This document shows positions 51,428 to 63,330 of a stretch of DNA of 64,000 nucleotides, in pieces. The stretch covers positions 107,026,688 to 107,090,687 of the forward strand of contig CM061225.1 of assembly GCA_030844895.1 (NCBI GenBank), in the 5' to 3' direction. Source of the stretch: Ambrosia x helenae. Lineage: Eukaryota; Streptophyta; Magnoliopsida; Asterales; Asteraceae. The position numbers were made by a program, and so were the translations under genes. A model generated the notes under the pieces. It saw only the letters and a list, made by a program, of their open reading frames with translations. It had not been told where the DNA came from and did not search any database. Within the stretch, counting starts at the first letter, position 1, and every line of letters starts with the position of its first letter.

Positions 51428-54026
51428 TGTCACACCCTCAAATTCCACTTGCGGGGTTTTACCGCGAGGCGCATGACAAACCAGGATTCAAGTCAACGGT
51501 CACAATAAACAACACTATATGCATAACACAAAACTCAAAAGATATAGTTATAAAAACATAAACTGTAGCGGAAGCTTTAAATGTTTACAACCCAAAAGAC
51601 ATAGTTCAAATGTTTAATGAAGACCATGCTCTAAACCCTAGACGCCCGTGCCGACTCGTGCGCCTAGATCCAGTTGTTGCTACCTTAGCGACCTGAGAAA
51701 AACATGCCAAAAAGACGTCAACATATAATGCTGGTGAGTCCACAGGTTTGTTCAAAAATGTTATCCAAGTGTTACCATGTCCATACTGTATCAATGCTAC
51801 CAAGTACGCTAGCTAGGCGTATGTTTTATTACTACTACGATTGGAAACCATTACTGGACACGTTTAGCAATGTTTAGCATGTTTAGCAGCCCGTAATGTT
51901 CAGCACGATAATGTTCCTGTTCGAGACAATATGCACCCGCCCGGCCCTCCAAGCCGACGAGTGGGGCAGGTCACGCCCAATAGATCTATCCATATTTCCC
52001 CCGTTGTGCAAACCCGCACATTCATGGTTTCCCCGGGACTTTCCAAAAGATCGTATAGCAATATAAAGTTAAAACCATAGTATGACATATGTTACCAAAA
52101 CTGTTTAGCGCATGTTTTCTCCCCCAAAAGTTAAAGCAGTAAAAGTGGGGCCGTGAACTCACCTTAGATAGCGTTCCTCAAATATATGTAAAGATGTTTA
52201 GCCCTTGATAATCCCTCTTCCGGAGATCTATCAAAATGTTCACATAAGTGTTCCGACTAATAACCATAAGGTTATCTAGTCCCCGATTGTCCAGATCATA
52301 ACCAAGTATGTTTTAAAACGTGTTTAAATGTTCAACCGACACACTGGACCGACCCGACATCCCGTTGGTGACCCATTACCCTAACTAATCAAGTACACAC
52401 AGATTACACGCAAGGTTCAAGCATAAAATACTTAGTTCGTATCAAAAATCTCATTTTTGTTATCGTAGGGTCGAATGTGGCTGTAAGTGGTCGAAGGTGT
52501 CCCTAAAAGGTCGAATGTGGCTTTGAACTTCCACCTTCGCCCCTTTTCTTCCCACCTTCGCCCATTTATGGCACCTTCGCCCCTTTAGCTTCCAGGTTCG
52601 ACCCCTGGAATCCACCTTCGCCCGTTCGACTGGCCGAAGGTGTTCCAGGTTCGACCCTGCTGTGTTGTTTACTCAAAAACGCGTCCAAAAACATCCGAAA
52701 ACATCACGAAACATCATGAGTTACAGCAGTCAAGCATCATTAATATATTCCTACGAAACCCTACCAATTTTACCCCAAAATCTATCCGTTTTACAAGTTT
52801 CCTAAAATAGTAAATTATGGAGATGTCACATCATCATGCATGAAAATATTACCCAATTAGGAAACTTTCTGAAATCAATCAATAATCAGCTCATCATACT
52901 CGAATCATCATGAACAAGAAACCCCTATCATAACCTTATCATAACCATCCAAAAACAAGCCCTAAATCTAACTAAAACCCCTTTAATCGTCAAAACACCA
53001 TCAACAATCAAAGGTAACATGGTTCAATCATAACCCATCATTAAATAACAGCCCTAGGTTGTTATCATATCATCTATACAACAAGTAATCATCAAACAAT
53101 GCATAATATCATATTAACACATGTTTAGTTTGCATAAAAACTCATTGTTTATGAATAGGTTTTATTTAGAAAGATATTAGGAAGGTTTTTACCCATAAAA
53201 CATGTTGATATCAGATCTGGACCCTTGGGGTTTAGATGAAAACAAGTTAAAATTGTTTAAAAAGGATTTGGAATGAAGAACACACCTTAGATTTTCACTT
53301 GTAATGATTTAGAGAGTTAGGTTATGAAAAACAAGCTCAAAAACTCCTTCCCCAATGATAATAGCTGATAGAGAGTGTTTGGAGGCGTTTAGGGTTTGTG
53401 AAATGGTGAAAAATGGCTAAGGATGGTATTTATACCAGGTCCAGGTTCGCCCCTTTTATATGGTCGAATGTGGAACTTTTCCACATTCGCCCCTTTTTAA
53501 TGGTCGAATGTGGAATCTTTCCACATTCGCCCACTTTGTTTCTACATTCGCCCATTTCTCAAGTTCCATTTCCACATTCGCCCACTATTTCCACATTCAG
53601 GTCATCAGCACTTTTTAACACATGTTAACAGCACTCTTTAACACATGTTAACCTTTTTCCAGTTTGTCGTGTTTAACGCATTCTAACACATCTTAACACG
53701 TAAGCATGCATCCATAGTCTATACTTAGCATGTTTAGGCACGTATAATCATTTGTACATCGTTTAAGCAAGTATAAGTATACAATCCACCACACGACCCA
53801 TAATCTACACATATACTTAATTAGTTCATGTAATGTCACCAACAACGGAACCCGGTACTAATGTATTCCCAAAACGACTCCCAATGATCCTCCAGATCAT
53901 TGAACCCTGGACAATCCTAATTTGACCCGACTAAACTAACCCAGTTAAGTTTGTTTATAAACGTTTCTCGCTAAAGTAGACTTAGATGTTACTATTATGT
54001 TTAAGCCGAACATGCCGGGTGTCACA
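51428..54026 (-). repeat. Gypsy 5' LTR (2599 bp)
   Basis: Near-identical to 43408-46006. Differences seen include 51691 (c for t), 52149 (a for c) and 53059 (c for t). TCTTT follows at 54027. Confidence 0.93.
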
Positions 54027-54216
54027 TCTTTTGTTCTGCTATTTGTTTTTTGGCGTTGTTGTCATGTGCATGCCAGGTGTTTGTGATATTGCCGTTTTAT
54101 TTGAGGAATGAGGATCATGTATAGTTGAAAAATATATTTTGATAAAAAAGAAAAGTAAAATTATATTTGAGTATTCGTTCGTTCAAGAGACTTAGCTACA
54201 TGTATGCTAATGACAT

Positions 54217-54637
54217 GTATGTTTGGCAAAACTAGCTGGTGGCTGGTAGCTAGTAGCTGCAAGCTGTTAGTTGGAAGCTGGTAACTGAAAGCTTTTTAAA
54301 TATATTTTGGTGTTTGGCAGAGTAGCTGGAGCTTTTAATAAAATAAAATGTATAAAATAACTAAAATAGGCATAATTAAAAGCTTGCAAAGAAAGTTTTT
54401 ATTTTATTTTTAAAATAGAATGGGTATTTGTGTCATTTACTAATTAAAAGCTTGAAGCTAGTAGAGCTTTTTCTTAAAAGCTACTACTAGTAGCTTTTCA
54501 CTATAGAGCTTTTTCTCCAACCTAAAAGCTTCCAGCTCCTTCAACCAAACAAGGCTTTTTGTTGAGTAGGAGCTTTTTCTTAAAAGCTTGAAGCTTGAAG
54601 CTCCTAAAAGCTCTTAAAAGCTCCTTGCCAAACATAC
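54217..54637. mobile_element. MITE, family A copy 2 (about 421 bp)
   Basis: Inverted ends GTATGTTTGGCAA and TTGCCAAACATAC, with the same agctggtggctggtagct start and aaaagctcc end as the copy at 2423-2748. It is longer through extra aaaagct(a/t)ct repeats. The exact outer border is ambiguous because the flanks extend the palindrome (acat..atgt). Confidence 0.75.
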
Positions 54638-55565
54638 ATGTCTTTTTTCCAGTCATTAAGAAAAAAGATTCTATCATTGCATATAAATAAACTGAACAAA
54701 GAAAATAATGTTGAATACTTTGCGGGGCTGTAAATTTAGGTGCTAAATTGGGGCACACACCATATGTGATCCACTTCAAGCTTGAGTTTAGTATGTAGTT
54801 TTATAGATCTAGACAAATGAGATGCTAACTCAACATGCATTATACTCTTCATAATGTTCAACTGTTCCCACATGTGCTCTATTGTCTTCAAAATTACATT
54901 CCTAATAAAAAAAATCATACTAAACCTCAGAGACGTATTTGTCTCAAATTGGTAATCTTTCAACTACTCGAAATGATGACTGGCAAATGGGTCAATGCAA
55001 ATGGGTTGTAAACAGGTTGACCAAGGTGCAAATGGGTCAAATGGATTATGTGGTTATTTATATTAATCAGTCATAGGAATAATCAATCACTGCCATTAGT
55101 TTATGCGTTTGACAGGAAGATGTAGAATATTAAATCTGGTAGCTGCATTTCTCAGGCACATAGAAGTCATGTAACAGTCAAAGAGTGACAATTTCATCCT
55201 GATGACAATAACTAAGAAGAATAAATAATATACTTTGAATATATTGTCTTACCATTCTAATAATGTAAAAAAAAACAATAGCATGGTATGATTCGTGAAT
55301 AATAGTAGAATATGTTTTCATGATAGAATTGGTCTGTGTTTTAACGTAACTTTTGTTCGGAAACAAGTCGTGTCAATTTAAAGGGAATAAATTCGACTTA
55401 GTTTAAGTTTTGACGCCGCCGCCGCCGCCTCAACGCGCGGCGGGTCAAAATACTAGTATATATTCTAATTAGCAAGTTTTTTTCTTGTACTTTATGCATA
55501 AGTTGTTGTAAGTTGTTATTTAACTCCGTTAAGTTACTATTTAGCTCCGTTAAGTTACTATTTAC
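54638..55565. other. Intergenic; Helitron-like 3' terminus inside
   Basis: No recognisable gene. A minus-strand frame at 54736-54963 and another at 54522-54779 have no features I know. The stretch ends with two copies of ttaagttactattta(g/c) just before the next LTR. Confidence 0.4.
55422..55456 (+). mobile_element. Helitron-like 3' end
   Basis: A GC-rich hairpin (ccgccgc..gcggcgg, about 55422-55443) in an AT-rich context is followed 9 nt later by CTAG (55453-55456) and then T. This is the standard Helitron 3' terminus. I could not locate the matching 5' TC end, so length and cargo are unknown. Confidence 0.55.
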
Positions 55566-56262
55566 TGTTAGGACAAAAAGGATTGGTGAAACCACTTTTG
55601 CAAACCTTAGTCTAATTCACTTCTGTCAAAATACTCTAAGTATAGAACTGCTGAAGAAGAAGGATCAAACTGCTGAAGAAGAGATTCAGAAGTGCTGAAG
55701 AAGAAAAGTCATCAGAAGTTCTGAAGTTCAAACCAGACACTTCTACTAAAGAACTACTGAAGACAAACTACTCATCAGTAGTTTGTCATTCATCAGTACT
55801 TACATGAAGATCTTTTCCACCGCCTTTGTATATCAATAGTTTATTACTTTAGTATTTCTTTTTGCTTTATGTACAAGTTCCAAGACTGCAACTTGTTGCA
55901 ACTTGTTTCTGAACTTGCTTTTGGCAAGGTTCATGTATTTGTAAAGTCTATAAATAGAAGGGTTCATCCCTCTGTTTTAGACATTGATTTTAATACAGAA
56001 ATCCTTCAACACTTATTATTGTTATTTCCATTTCGTGTTTATTGAGAATCTGTCAAAGTGTTTCATTCTCATTCAATACTTAGATTCTCAATAAATACTT
56101 ATCATTTATTAGTTCTTGAATCCAGGGGGAGTAATAACTCCTGTTGATAAGTGTAGCTATAAACTTATAACATTCCGCTGTGCTATCACTCATCAAGAAC
56201 TTGCTAAACACTTAAGTGTCAACTAGCAAGTTCAACCAAAAGAGCAATAAACTGATCCAACA
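55566..56262 (+). repeat. Sirevirus-like 5' LTR (about 697 bp)
   Basis: It starts TGTTAGGACAAAAAGG and ends CTGATCCAACA, right before the primer site. It has a TATA box (ctataaatag, about 55950-55959) and many copies of cagaagt / cttctga / ctgctgaaga, which recur in the 3' untranslated region. Confidence 0.8.
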
Positions 56263-56263
56263 A

Positions 56264-56277
56264 TTGGTATCAGAGCA
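56264..56277 (+). other. Sirevirus-like primer-binding site
   Basis: TTGGTATCAGAGCA, a perfect initiator tRNA-Met site one base after the LTR. Confidence 0.92.
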
Positions 56278-56419
56278 CTGGTTTATCTGATCACATATCA
56301 ATCTAACACATTGAGAATCAGACACAGGCTCTTATTGATATTCAATAAAGGATTATAAGCTCACTTTTATCAACATCCATCACTTTAAGAGATATTTGAC
56401 AAATCAATACTCTTTAAAA

Positions 56420-59257
56420 TGGATCCTCATAATACTGGTTCTGCCACTAAACCTGCCATGCTTGTAAGAAATGAATATAACATATGGCAAAAGAGAATGG
56501 CACATACCTTATCATAGACCAACACAGGTTGTTGGAGATTTGTGATATATGGTCCTCATAAACCAGTAAATATAAATCTTGAAACTAAGGAAGAGATTCC
56601 AAAAGAACCAAAAGACTATACTGATGATGATTTCCTAAAACTTGAGCTTGATGCAAAAGCTTTCTCTATGTTGGCAATGGCACTCCCAAATGAAATCTAC
56701 TCTGGCCTATTACATTGTGATAGTGCCAAAGAGCTTTGGGACTGCCTAAAAGAACAGTTTGGAGGAACTGAAGAGGTGATTGCCAACACCAGAGAAATCT
56801 TGGCTCAACAGTATGAAACTTTTGCTCACATTAATGGGGAAACTTTAACACAGCAATTTGAAAGATTTTCCTCATTAATATCTGAGCTAAAACTAAATGG
56901 TCAGACCTACACAACTGTATCTATGCTTCATAGATTTTTAAGGTCTTTACCTGATAAATGGGAAACATACTCTATAGTCTTAAGATCTTCACCAGACTTT
57001 AGCTCCCTCACTCTTACAAAACTTCATGGGAGATTACTTACTTTTGAGAGAGAAATTGATCAAAAGAAAAAGTTACAAAATTCTGGCAAAACTGCTGATG
57101 ACTATGTACCAGATAGTACAGCACTATTGGGACAAGGCTCACCAACTTGTTCAAATAGTTTTGGATCTTTTGACCACATTGACATAACTGCTGGGATCTC
57201 ATCTGAAAGATCATTCCCAGGTTATGACAATAATGACTTTGGTCAAACTGCTGATAACATGTGTTTTATCATGGATGATTTAAATAGTTTCAGCAGTGAT
57301 GACCTAGAAGAAATGGATATTTTGCACCAACTGGCCATGTTAAGTTTAAAAACAAATAAATTTTACAAAAGGTCAGGAAGGAAGTTTCCAGGACTTAACA
57401 GTTCTACAAAAATTGGTTTTGACAAATCTAAACTTAGATGTCACAAGTGTCAAAAGTTGGGACACTTTGCTAGAGAATGTAGAAGCTCTGGCTTTAACCA
57501 ATCTCAGTCTGGAAACAATTTTAACCTCAATTATAACAGGAATAATGGAACACAAGGGAGTGCACATTTTGTACAGGCACAAGCTCCACAACACCAATAT
57601 GTGCCACAAGTACAATATGTACAGATGCCTGCTCAACAGATGCAGAGCCAACAATCAATCCCTCCCTTTCCAGCTGCTCAACAACCTCCACAACAACAAC
57701 AACCCTCTCAACAAAGTTTATTTACTTCAGGGTATGTTGACTGGAGCAGTCTTCCTTTTGACACCACAGAGTGCAATCCTGATGCAGACAACAAAATGTT
57801 TGACATCAACTGGGGAGAGCCTGACAATGGCAGAAAGAACTTTGCCTTAATGGCATTTGAGGGATGCTCCTCAAAATCTGCCTTGTCACAGGTATCAAAA
57901 GAATCTTTGACAAAATTATGTTCAAATTCATGCAAAGAATCTTTTGCTCTCATAAGAGAGACAAATGTGCACTTACAAGGAAAAGCAAATGACTCTGAGA
58001 GAAAATTCACTTAGATGAAATGTGATTTAGAAAGAAAACTTTCTGCAAAAACAAAAGAAGTTTCTAAATTAACTAACTCTGCTATTGAAACCCATGCACA
58101 AATTAAAATCATGATTAATGACCTAGGGAATGTCAGATAAGAGCTTGCTGACACCAAGGTCACATGTGAAAAATGTGTGGAATCTTGTAAGGGGTACCAA
58201 CTATTGCTAAACAAACAAAGTGCTTCAAATGTTAGGTTTGGCATAGGGTACAATCACACTGAAACACCACCAGATTTCTCTCCCAAAACTACTGAAGATG
58301 GGAGAAAAATTGTTTCAGGTGAAACTTCTGAAGAGGAAGAATGCACATCTTTCCATGAAAACTTTCTAAAATCTCACAAAGAAAGTTCTTCAGAAGTACT
58401 GACTAAATCTGACTTTAAGCCATCAGTAGTTTCAACTACATCAGGAGTTGAGAACCTGAAAACTACTGATGACCTAAAACTAGGGCTGGCAATGGGTAAC
58501 CTGTATAAGACACGATTAGACCTGTTAACTGAAAAATACACTATTCCCTTTTTTACTTTTTTTTAAAATAATTATAAATAAGAGCCAAATATCCATCATT
58601 TCTCTTTTTTGTTACATAAAACGTATAACTGTGTTATAAACATGGGATATAAAGTAGTTACACGAGTCGTATTCATGCTTAAAACTTATGTTGTTCGCGT
58701 CGTCAGAAACCTGTTAAACCTGCTAAGATACGATTTGCCAGCCCTACCTAAAACCAATCAAAACTGTCAGAAACTTGTCTTTGAAAGAAAAGACAAAAGA
58801 ATGTGAAATTTGTGGTCTGTTCAACCACAAAACATAATTTTGCAAATATAGAAAAGGTATTCAGTTCAATAAGAAAAATCAACAACTGGTTGTGGGGAAA
58901 CAAATCAAAAATGATTATGTAAAAACTTTTTCTCCCAAGAAACAACAACCAACAAAAACCTTTTCTCAGAAAAAGACAAAATCTCAACAAAATTCTTTTT
59001 CTCAAAATTCTCTTTCAGTAGTTAGACCTAAATCATCAGCAGTTTCACAAACTGCTGAGATTAAAGATCTTATGAACTTGGTACAACTACTGATGATCAA
59101 AGTTGATGGTGGTCCTCAAAAGGATACCACCATTGTTCTTAATGCAAAATCCATTGCCAAAAGGACATGGATTTCTAAACTTGGTCAAGAACAAACTGTA
59201 AATGTTCTCAAGAGCAAACCCAAAGCCAAACTGGCTTGGTTTCCTAAATCTAACTAA
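56420..59257 (+). pseudogene. Sirevirus-like gag region, broken
   Basis: The ATG at 56420 reads about 32 codons to TAG (56516) and then the frame shifts. The main gag frame is 56542-58014, with the copia gag core, a CCHC knuckle CHKCQKLGHFARECR (about 57438) and a Gln-rich segment (about 57570-57720). TAG at 58012-58014 and TAA at 58138-58140 interrupt it. A MITE is inserted at 58481. After the MITE a second Cys/His cluster (CEICGLFNH, about 58801) is followed by a stop. A basic linker frame runs 58892-59257. The lesions make it non-functional. Confidence 0.88.
58473..58754. mobile_element. hAT-type MITE (58481-58746) with 8-bp duplication
   Basis: Perfect 12-bp inverted ends TAGGGCTGGCAA and TTGCCAGCCCTA enclose 266 bp. 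The direct repeat CCTAAAAC flanks it at 58473-58480 and 58747-58754. TAGGG termini and an 8-bp duplication are diagnostic of hAT elements. It interrupts the gag frame. Confidence 0.95.
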
Positions 59258-62200
59258 TTTGCTATCTTGTGCATAGAGTTTACAGAGGCTTAAATAACAT
59301 TTGGTATGTAGACAGTGGAGGCTCAATGCACATGATAGGATGCAGATACCTGATAAACAATTTTATCAGTCAAAGAGATGGATCTGTATCCTTTGGGAAC
59401 AATGCTAAGGGATATGTGCTAGGACATGGCAATGTCTCCTCTGGCAAAATACAGTTTGACAAGGTCAATCTGGTTGAAAACCTTGAGTACAACTTGCTAA
59501 GTGTGTCACAAATGTGTGATAAAGGATATTCTCCCTTTTTCACAAAGACAACATGCAAGATCATATCACCAGAAGGCCAGAAGTTGATAGAGAAGATCAT
59601 TGAAGATCATACTTTGTTAATAGCCAAAAGATGTGGCAATGACTATGCAGTGGACATTGAAAAAGACAAAGTACTGAACAACACTGCCTGTTTCTTCTCA
59701 AGGGCATCAACTTCAGAAACTGATCTCTGGCATAGGAGACTTGGCCATGTGAACTTTAAAACCATAAATAAAGTCACAAAAATGGGCTTGGTCAGAGGTC
59801 TACCCTTAAAAGTATACCAGTGTCAAGAACACTGTGTATCCTGTTTAAAGGGAAAACAGCATAAGTCCTCCTATAAGTCTATTGAAGAATCAAAAACAAC
59901 TGCATGTCTTCAACTATTCCATATGGACTTATTTGGGCCTGTAAAAATCATGAGCCTTGGTAAGAAGAAGTACTGCTTAGTCATCATTGATGACTACTCA
60001 AGATTTACATGGGTATTCTTCTTATTTTCCAAGGATGAGGCTGCTGAAATCATCAAGTTCTTCATTCTACAAGTAGAGAAGCAATACTCTCTACCTGTCA
60101 AAACCATTAGAAGTGATAATGGGACAGAGTTCAGGAACAAAACTCTGGATGAATTCTGTTTGTCTAAAGGGATTATTAGACAATTCAGTGTTGCCAGAAC
60201 TCCTGAACAAAATGGTGTGGTAGAAAGGAAGAACAGAACTTTAATAGAAGGAGCAAGAACAATGTTAGCTGATTCTGGCCTACCTTTATACTTCAGGGCA
60301 GAAGCAGTTAACATATCATGTTATGTTCAAAATAGAGTTCTTATTGTCAAGAGACATTCAAAGACTGCCTATGAAGTTCTTCATGGCATGAAGCCCCTTA
60401 TCTCCTTTTTCAGGGCTTTTGGGTGTCAATGTTTCATCTTGAACATCAAGGAATCTATTTCAAAGTTTGCTGCCAAAGTTGACTCAGGTTACTTTCTTGG
60501 TTATTCCTCAACTAGAAAAGCCTACAAGGTTTTTAACTCAAGAACCAGGATAGTAGAAGAAACACTGAATGTCAAGTTCAATGAGTCAAAACACACTCTC
60601 ATTCCAGCACATCCTGCTGAACTCTTTGACCTTGACAACTTCCATTTTGAACCTGAAAAGACTGTCACTTCATCCAAACCTACTTATTATGGTGATCAAA
60701 GGTTTGATGATGAGGATCCAGCACCATGGTCTCCTCAAACAGTCATTAAGTCAACTTCAAAACCATCAGAAGTTTCACAAACTTCTGATTCAACAAATAC
60801 TGAAGGACAAACTCAAACATCTGCTTCAGCACCTGCAACTACTGAAGACACTGAAACTGCTGAACCAGATATAATAGACCTCAGTAGTTTGTTTGAAGAA
60901 CATGAGCCACCAACACCTGTCAGTGGTTTACAACAACTGATCAAACACAAAGACCATCCACTTGATCAAATCATGGGTGATATTGCATCAGGTGTTATTA
61001 CAAGAAACCAGCTTTCCAACTTTTGTCTATTCTCAGCATTTATTTCACAGTTGGAACCAAAGAAGTACCAGGAAGCTCTCAAAGACAACAATTGGGTGCA
61101 GGCAATGCAAGATGAATTGCTTCAATTCAACAAGCAACAGGTTTGGGAAATCTGTCCCTTACCACCAAACAAGCAACCAATTGGCACAAGATGGGTTTTC
61201 AGGAACAAACAAGATGAAGCTGGTATTATAATAAAGAATAAGGCAAGACTGGTAGTACAAGGTTACTGTCAAGAAGAAGGAATTGACTATGATGAAACCT
61301 TTGCTCCAGTTGCAAGGCTTGAAGCCATCAGGTTATTTCTGGCCTATGCCATTTCCAACAAAATAAAAGTTTATCAAATGGATGTCAAAAGTGCATTTTT
61401 GTATGGAAAAATAAAAGAGGAAGTGTATGTTTGTCAGCCACCTGGGTTTGAGGATCCTTCTCATCCTGAGTGGGTGTACAAACTAGACAAAGCTCTTTAT
61501 GGGCTCAAACAGGCTCCAAGAGCCTGGTATGATACACTTTCAACCTTTTTACTCAAAAATAACTTCACAAGAGGTGCCATTGATAAAACTCTTTTCATAA
61601 AACATGTTGGAAATCATGTCTTACTTGTTCAAATATATGTTGATGATATCATTTTTGGTTTAACAAACACAAAATTGTGTGATGAATTTAAGAAACTCAT
61701 GCAATCAAAATTTGAGATAAGTACAATGGGAGAACTGCAGTACTTTCTGGGACTGCAGATTAAACAACAAACAAATGGAACTTTTATACATCAATCAAAA
61801 TATGTTAAAGAATTATTAAACAAATTTTCTTTACAAGACTGTAAATCATGTTCCACTCCCATGACACCAACCACACAAGTTGAACCAGATGATCAAGGAA
61901 AACAGGTTGATCAAACCATGTATAGATGTATGATAGGTTCCCTTTTATATCTAACTGCTTCTAGACCAGATATTATGTTTTCAACATGTGTCTGTGCTAG
62001 ATATCAATCAGCTCCTAGGGAATCACACCTTATTGCAGTCAAAAGAATTTTCAGATATCTGAAAGGAACTCCCACACTTGGAATTTGGTATCATGCTTCA
62101 AGCAATACCAAGTTATTAGCTTTTTCAGATAGTGACCATGCAGGGTGTAAAATGTCAAGAAAATCAACATCTGGTGGTTGTCAATTCTTGGGAAACTGTC

Positions 62201-62577
62201 TAGTGTCCTGGCAATCAAAGAAACAAACATCTGTTGCAACTTCAACTGCTGAAGCTGAATACATTGCAGCTGCAAGTTGTACATCACAGATACAATGGCT
62301 CCTATATCAACTTCTTGATTATGGAATCAAAGAGACCAAGACACCATTGCTTATAGACAGCAAATCTGCCATTAGCATCATTCAAAATCCTGTTCAGTTT
62401 TCAAAGACTAAACACATTGAAATCAGGTATCATTTCATAAGAGATTGCTATGAAAAAGGCAAGATTGAAGTGAAACATGTAGCAACAGCCAATCAAATAG
62501 CTGACATTTTCACTAAACCCCTTGACACATCAACATTTCAGAAGTTAGTATCCATGCTAGGGATGCTAAATTTGTAA
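59252..62577 (+). CDS. Sirevirus-like Pol (protease, integrase, RT, RNase H), open frame of about 1100 aa
   Basis: The frame is uninterrupted from about 59254 to the stop at 62575-62577. It has no ATG of its own and would normally be joined to gag, from which a frame change now separates it. Landmarks by codon from 59269: protease DSGGSMHMIG (about 15-25, with Gly-Ser-Met where copia proteases usually have Cys/Ala-Ser); integrase WHRRLGHVNF..CVSCLKGKQ (about 155-205) and DDE core with NGVVERKNR; RT with YVDD (about 789); RNase H with SDSDHAGCK and STAEAEYIA. Transposon protein, not host. Confidence 0.9.
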
Positions 62578-63108
62578 GTGTTTCTCTTTATTTTTCTGCA
62601 CAACTTTTTTATTTTTCACTTACATCTGTTTTCAAAAACTTGAAAAACTTCTGAAAAGAGAGAAACTACTGATGAACAAAACATCAGTATGGGGGTATTT
62701 TTTCTTAAAAGTGATTAACTTCTGATAAAACAACCTTCAGAAGTTATGAATAAAGTATTTATAAAGTATTTCTCATCAGCTGTTCAAAACTGCTGAAGAG
62801 AAAGTGGGAACTACTGATGAGTAAAATTCTTCATTAGCAGTTTAGTCAAAAAGGGCAAATCAGACTTTTCCCATCATCAGAAGTTTGACCTAGTCGGTTT
62901 AAAACTTCTGATAAAGAGGTTTTTAACCTAGGCGGTTTAAAACTTCTAATAAAGAAGATCCAAGCGGTTAAAAACTTCTGACAAATATCTTTTTTCAACA
63001 CTTATCCATTCAAAAACAAAAATTCCCTCCTTCTCTCTCAAGAAAGCTCTCAAACCCCTGAACTTGCAACATAAACACTGTTCGATTCATCAACGCACAC
63101 AAAACCAC
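62578..63108 (+). other. Region between Pol and the downstream ORF, rich in acttctga motifs
   Basis: Non-coding. The motif acttctga/tcagaagt and the longer ggtttaaaacttctgataaag recur at about 62710, 62905 and 62940, echoing the LTR. A gtatgggggta run (about 62688-62698) resembles a polypurine tract but is followed by a further ORF. Confidence 0.6.
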
Positions 63109-63330
63109 ATGGCTTTAGTTCTTAAACAGGGACACAATCTCAGAGCCTACTTAGAAAAACAAGAAGGCTGGTCCCAATACGATGAGATCATTGATCTCGT
63201 CGTCAAATCCCAATATTTCACCGCTCTCACAATAGACCCACCAATACATCCTGAAACTCTCAATGAGTTCTGGGCTAATGCTGAGACAGTGATTGTGACA
63301 CCCGGCAACTTCCGATCTACACCGACGTGA
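63109..63330 (+). pseudogene. Downstream ORF in the Sirevirus envelope position, truncated
   Basis: The ATG at 63109 starts MALVLKQGHNLRAYLEKQEG..IHPETLNEFWANAE. The frame enters the next LTR at 63294 and ends 12 codons later, so only about 62 native residues remain. Sireviruses often carry an extra gene behind pol, called envelope-like from position and not from proven function. I see no signal peptide or membrane helix in this fragment, so the label is positional. Confidence 0.65.

Larger units (their letters stand above)
43408..54026 (-). mobile_element. Ty3/gypsy retrotransposon, chromovirus-like, 10.6 kb
   Basis: Two 2599-bp LTRs with TGTCACACCC..GGGTGTCACA termini flank a minus-strand element with primer site, gag, protease, RT, RNase H, integrase and a chromodomain-like C-terminus. 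Target duplication is TCTTT. I counted roughly a dozen differences between LTRs by eye, about 0.5 %, which indicates a young insertion. The long LTRs and the chromodomain suggest the Tekay/Del clade. One nonsense codon breaks the polyprotein. Confidence 0.93.
55566..63293 (+). mobile_element. Sirevirus-like copia retrotransposon, 3' end cut by another element
   Basis: The order is 5' LTR (55566-56262), primer site, gag (damaged), pol (open), then a further ORF downstream of pol in the position of the Sirevirus envelope-like gene. Its 3' LTR is not in the window because a new LTR element begins at 63294. Gag, protease context and the extra ORF suit the SIRE lineage; this is by family resemblance. 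Confidence 0.85.

Noticed and set aside
54736..54963. 75-codon minus-strand frame as a gene fragment
   Set aside because: Composition is somewhat protein-like but I recognise no family and see no splice context.
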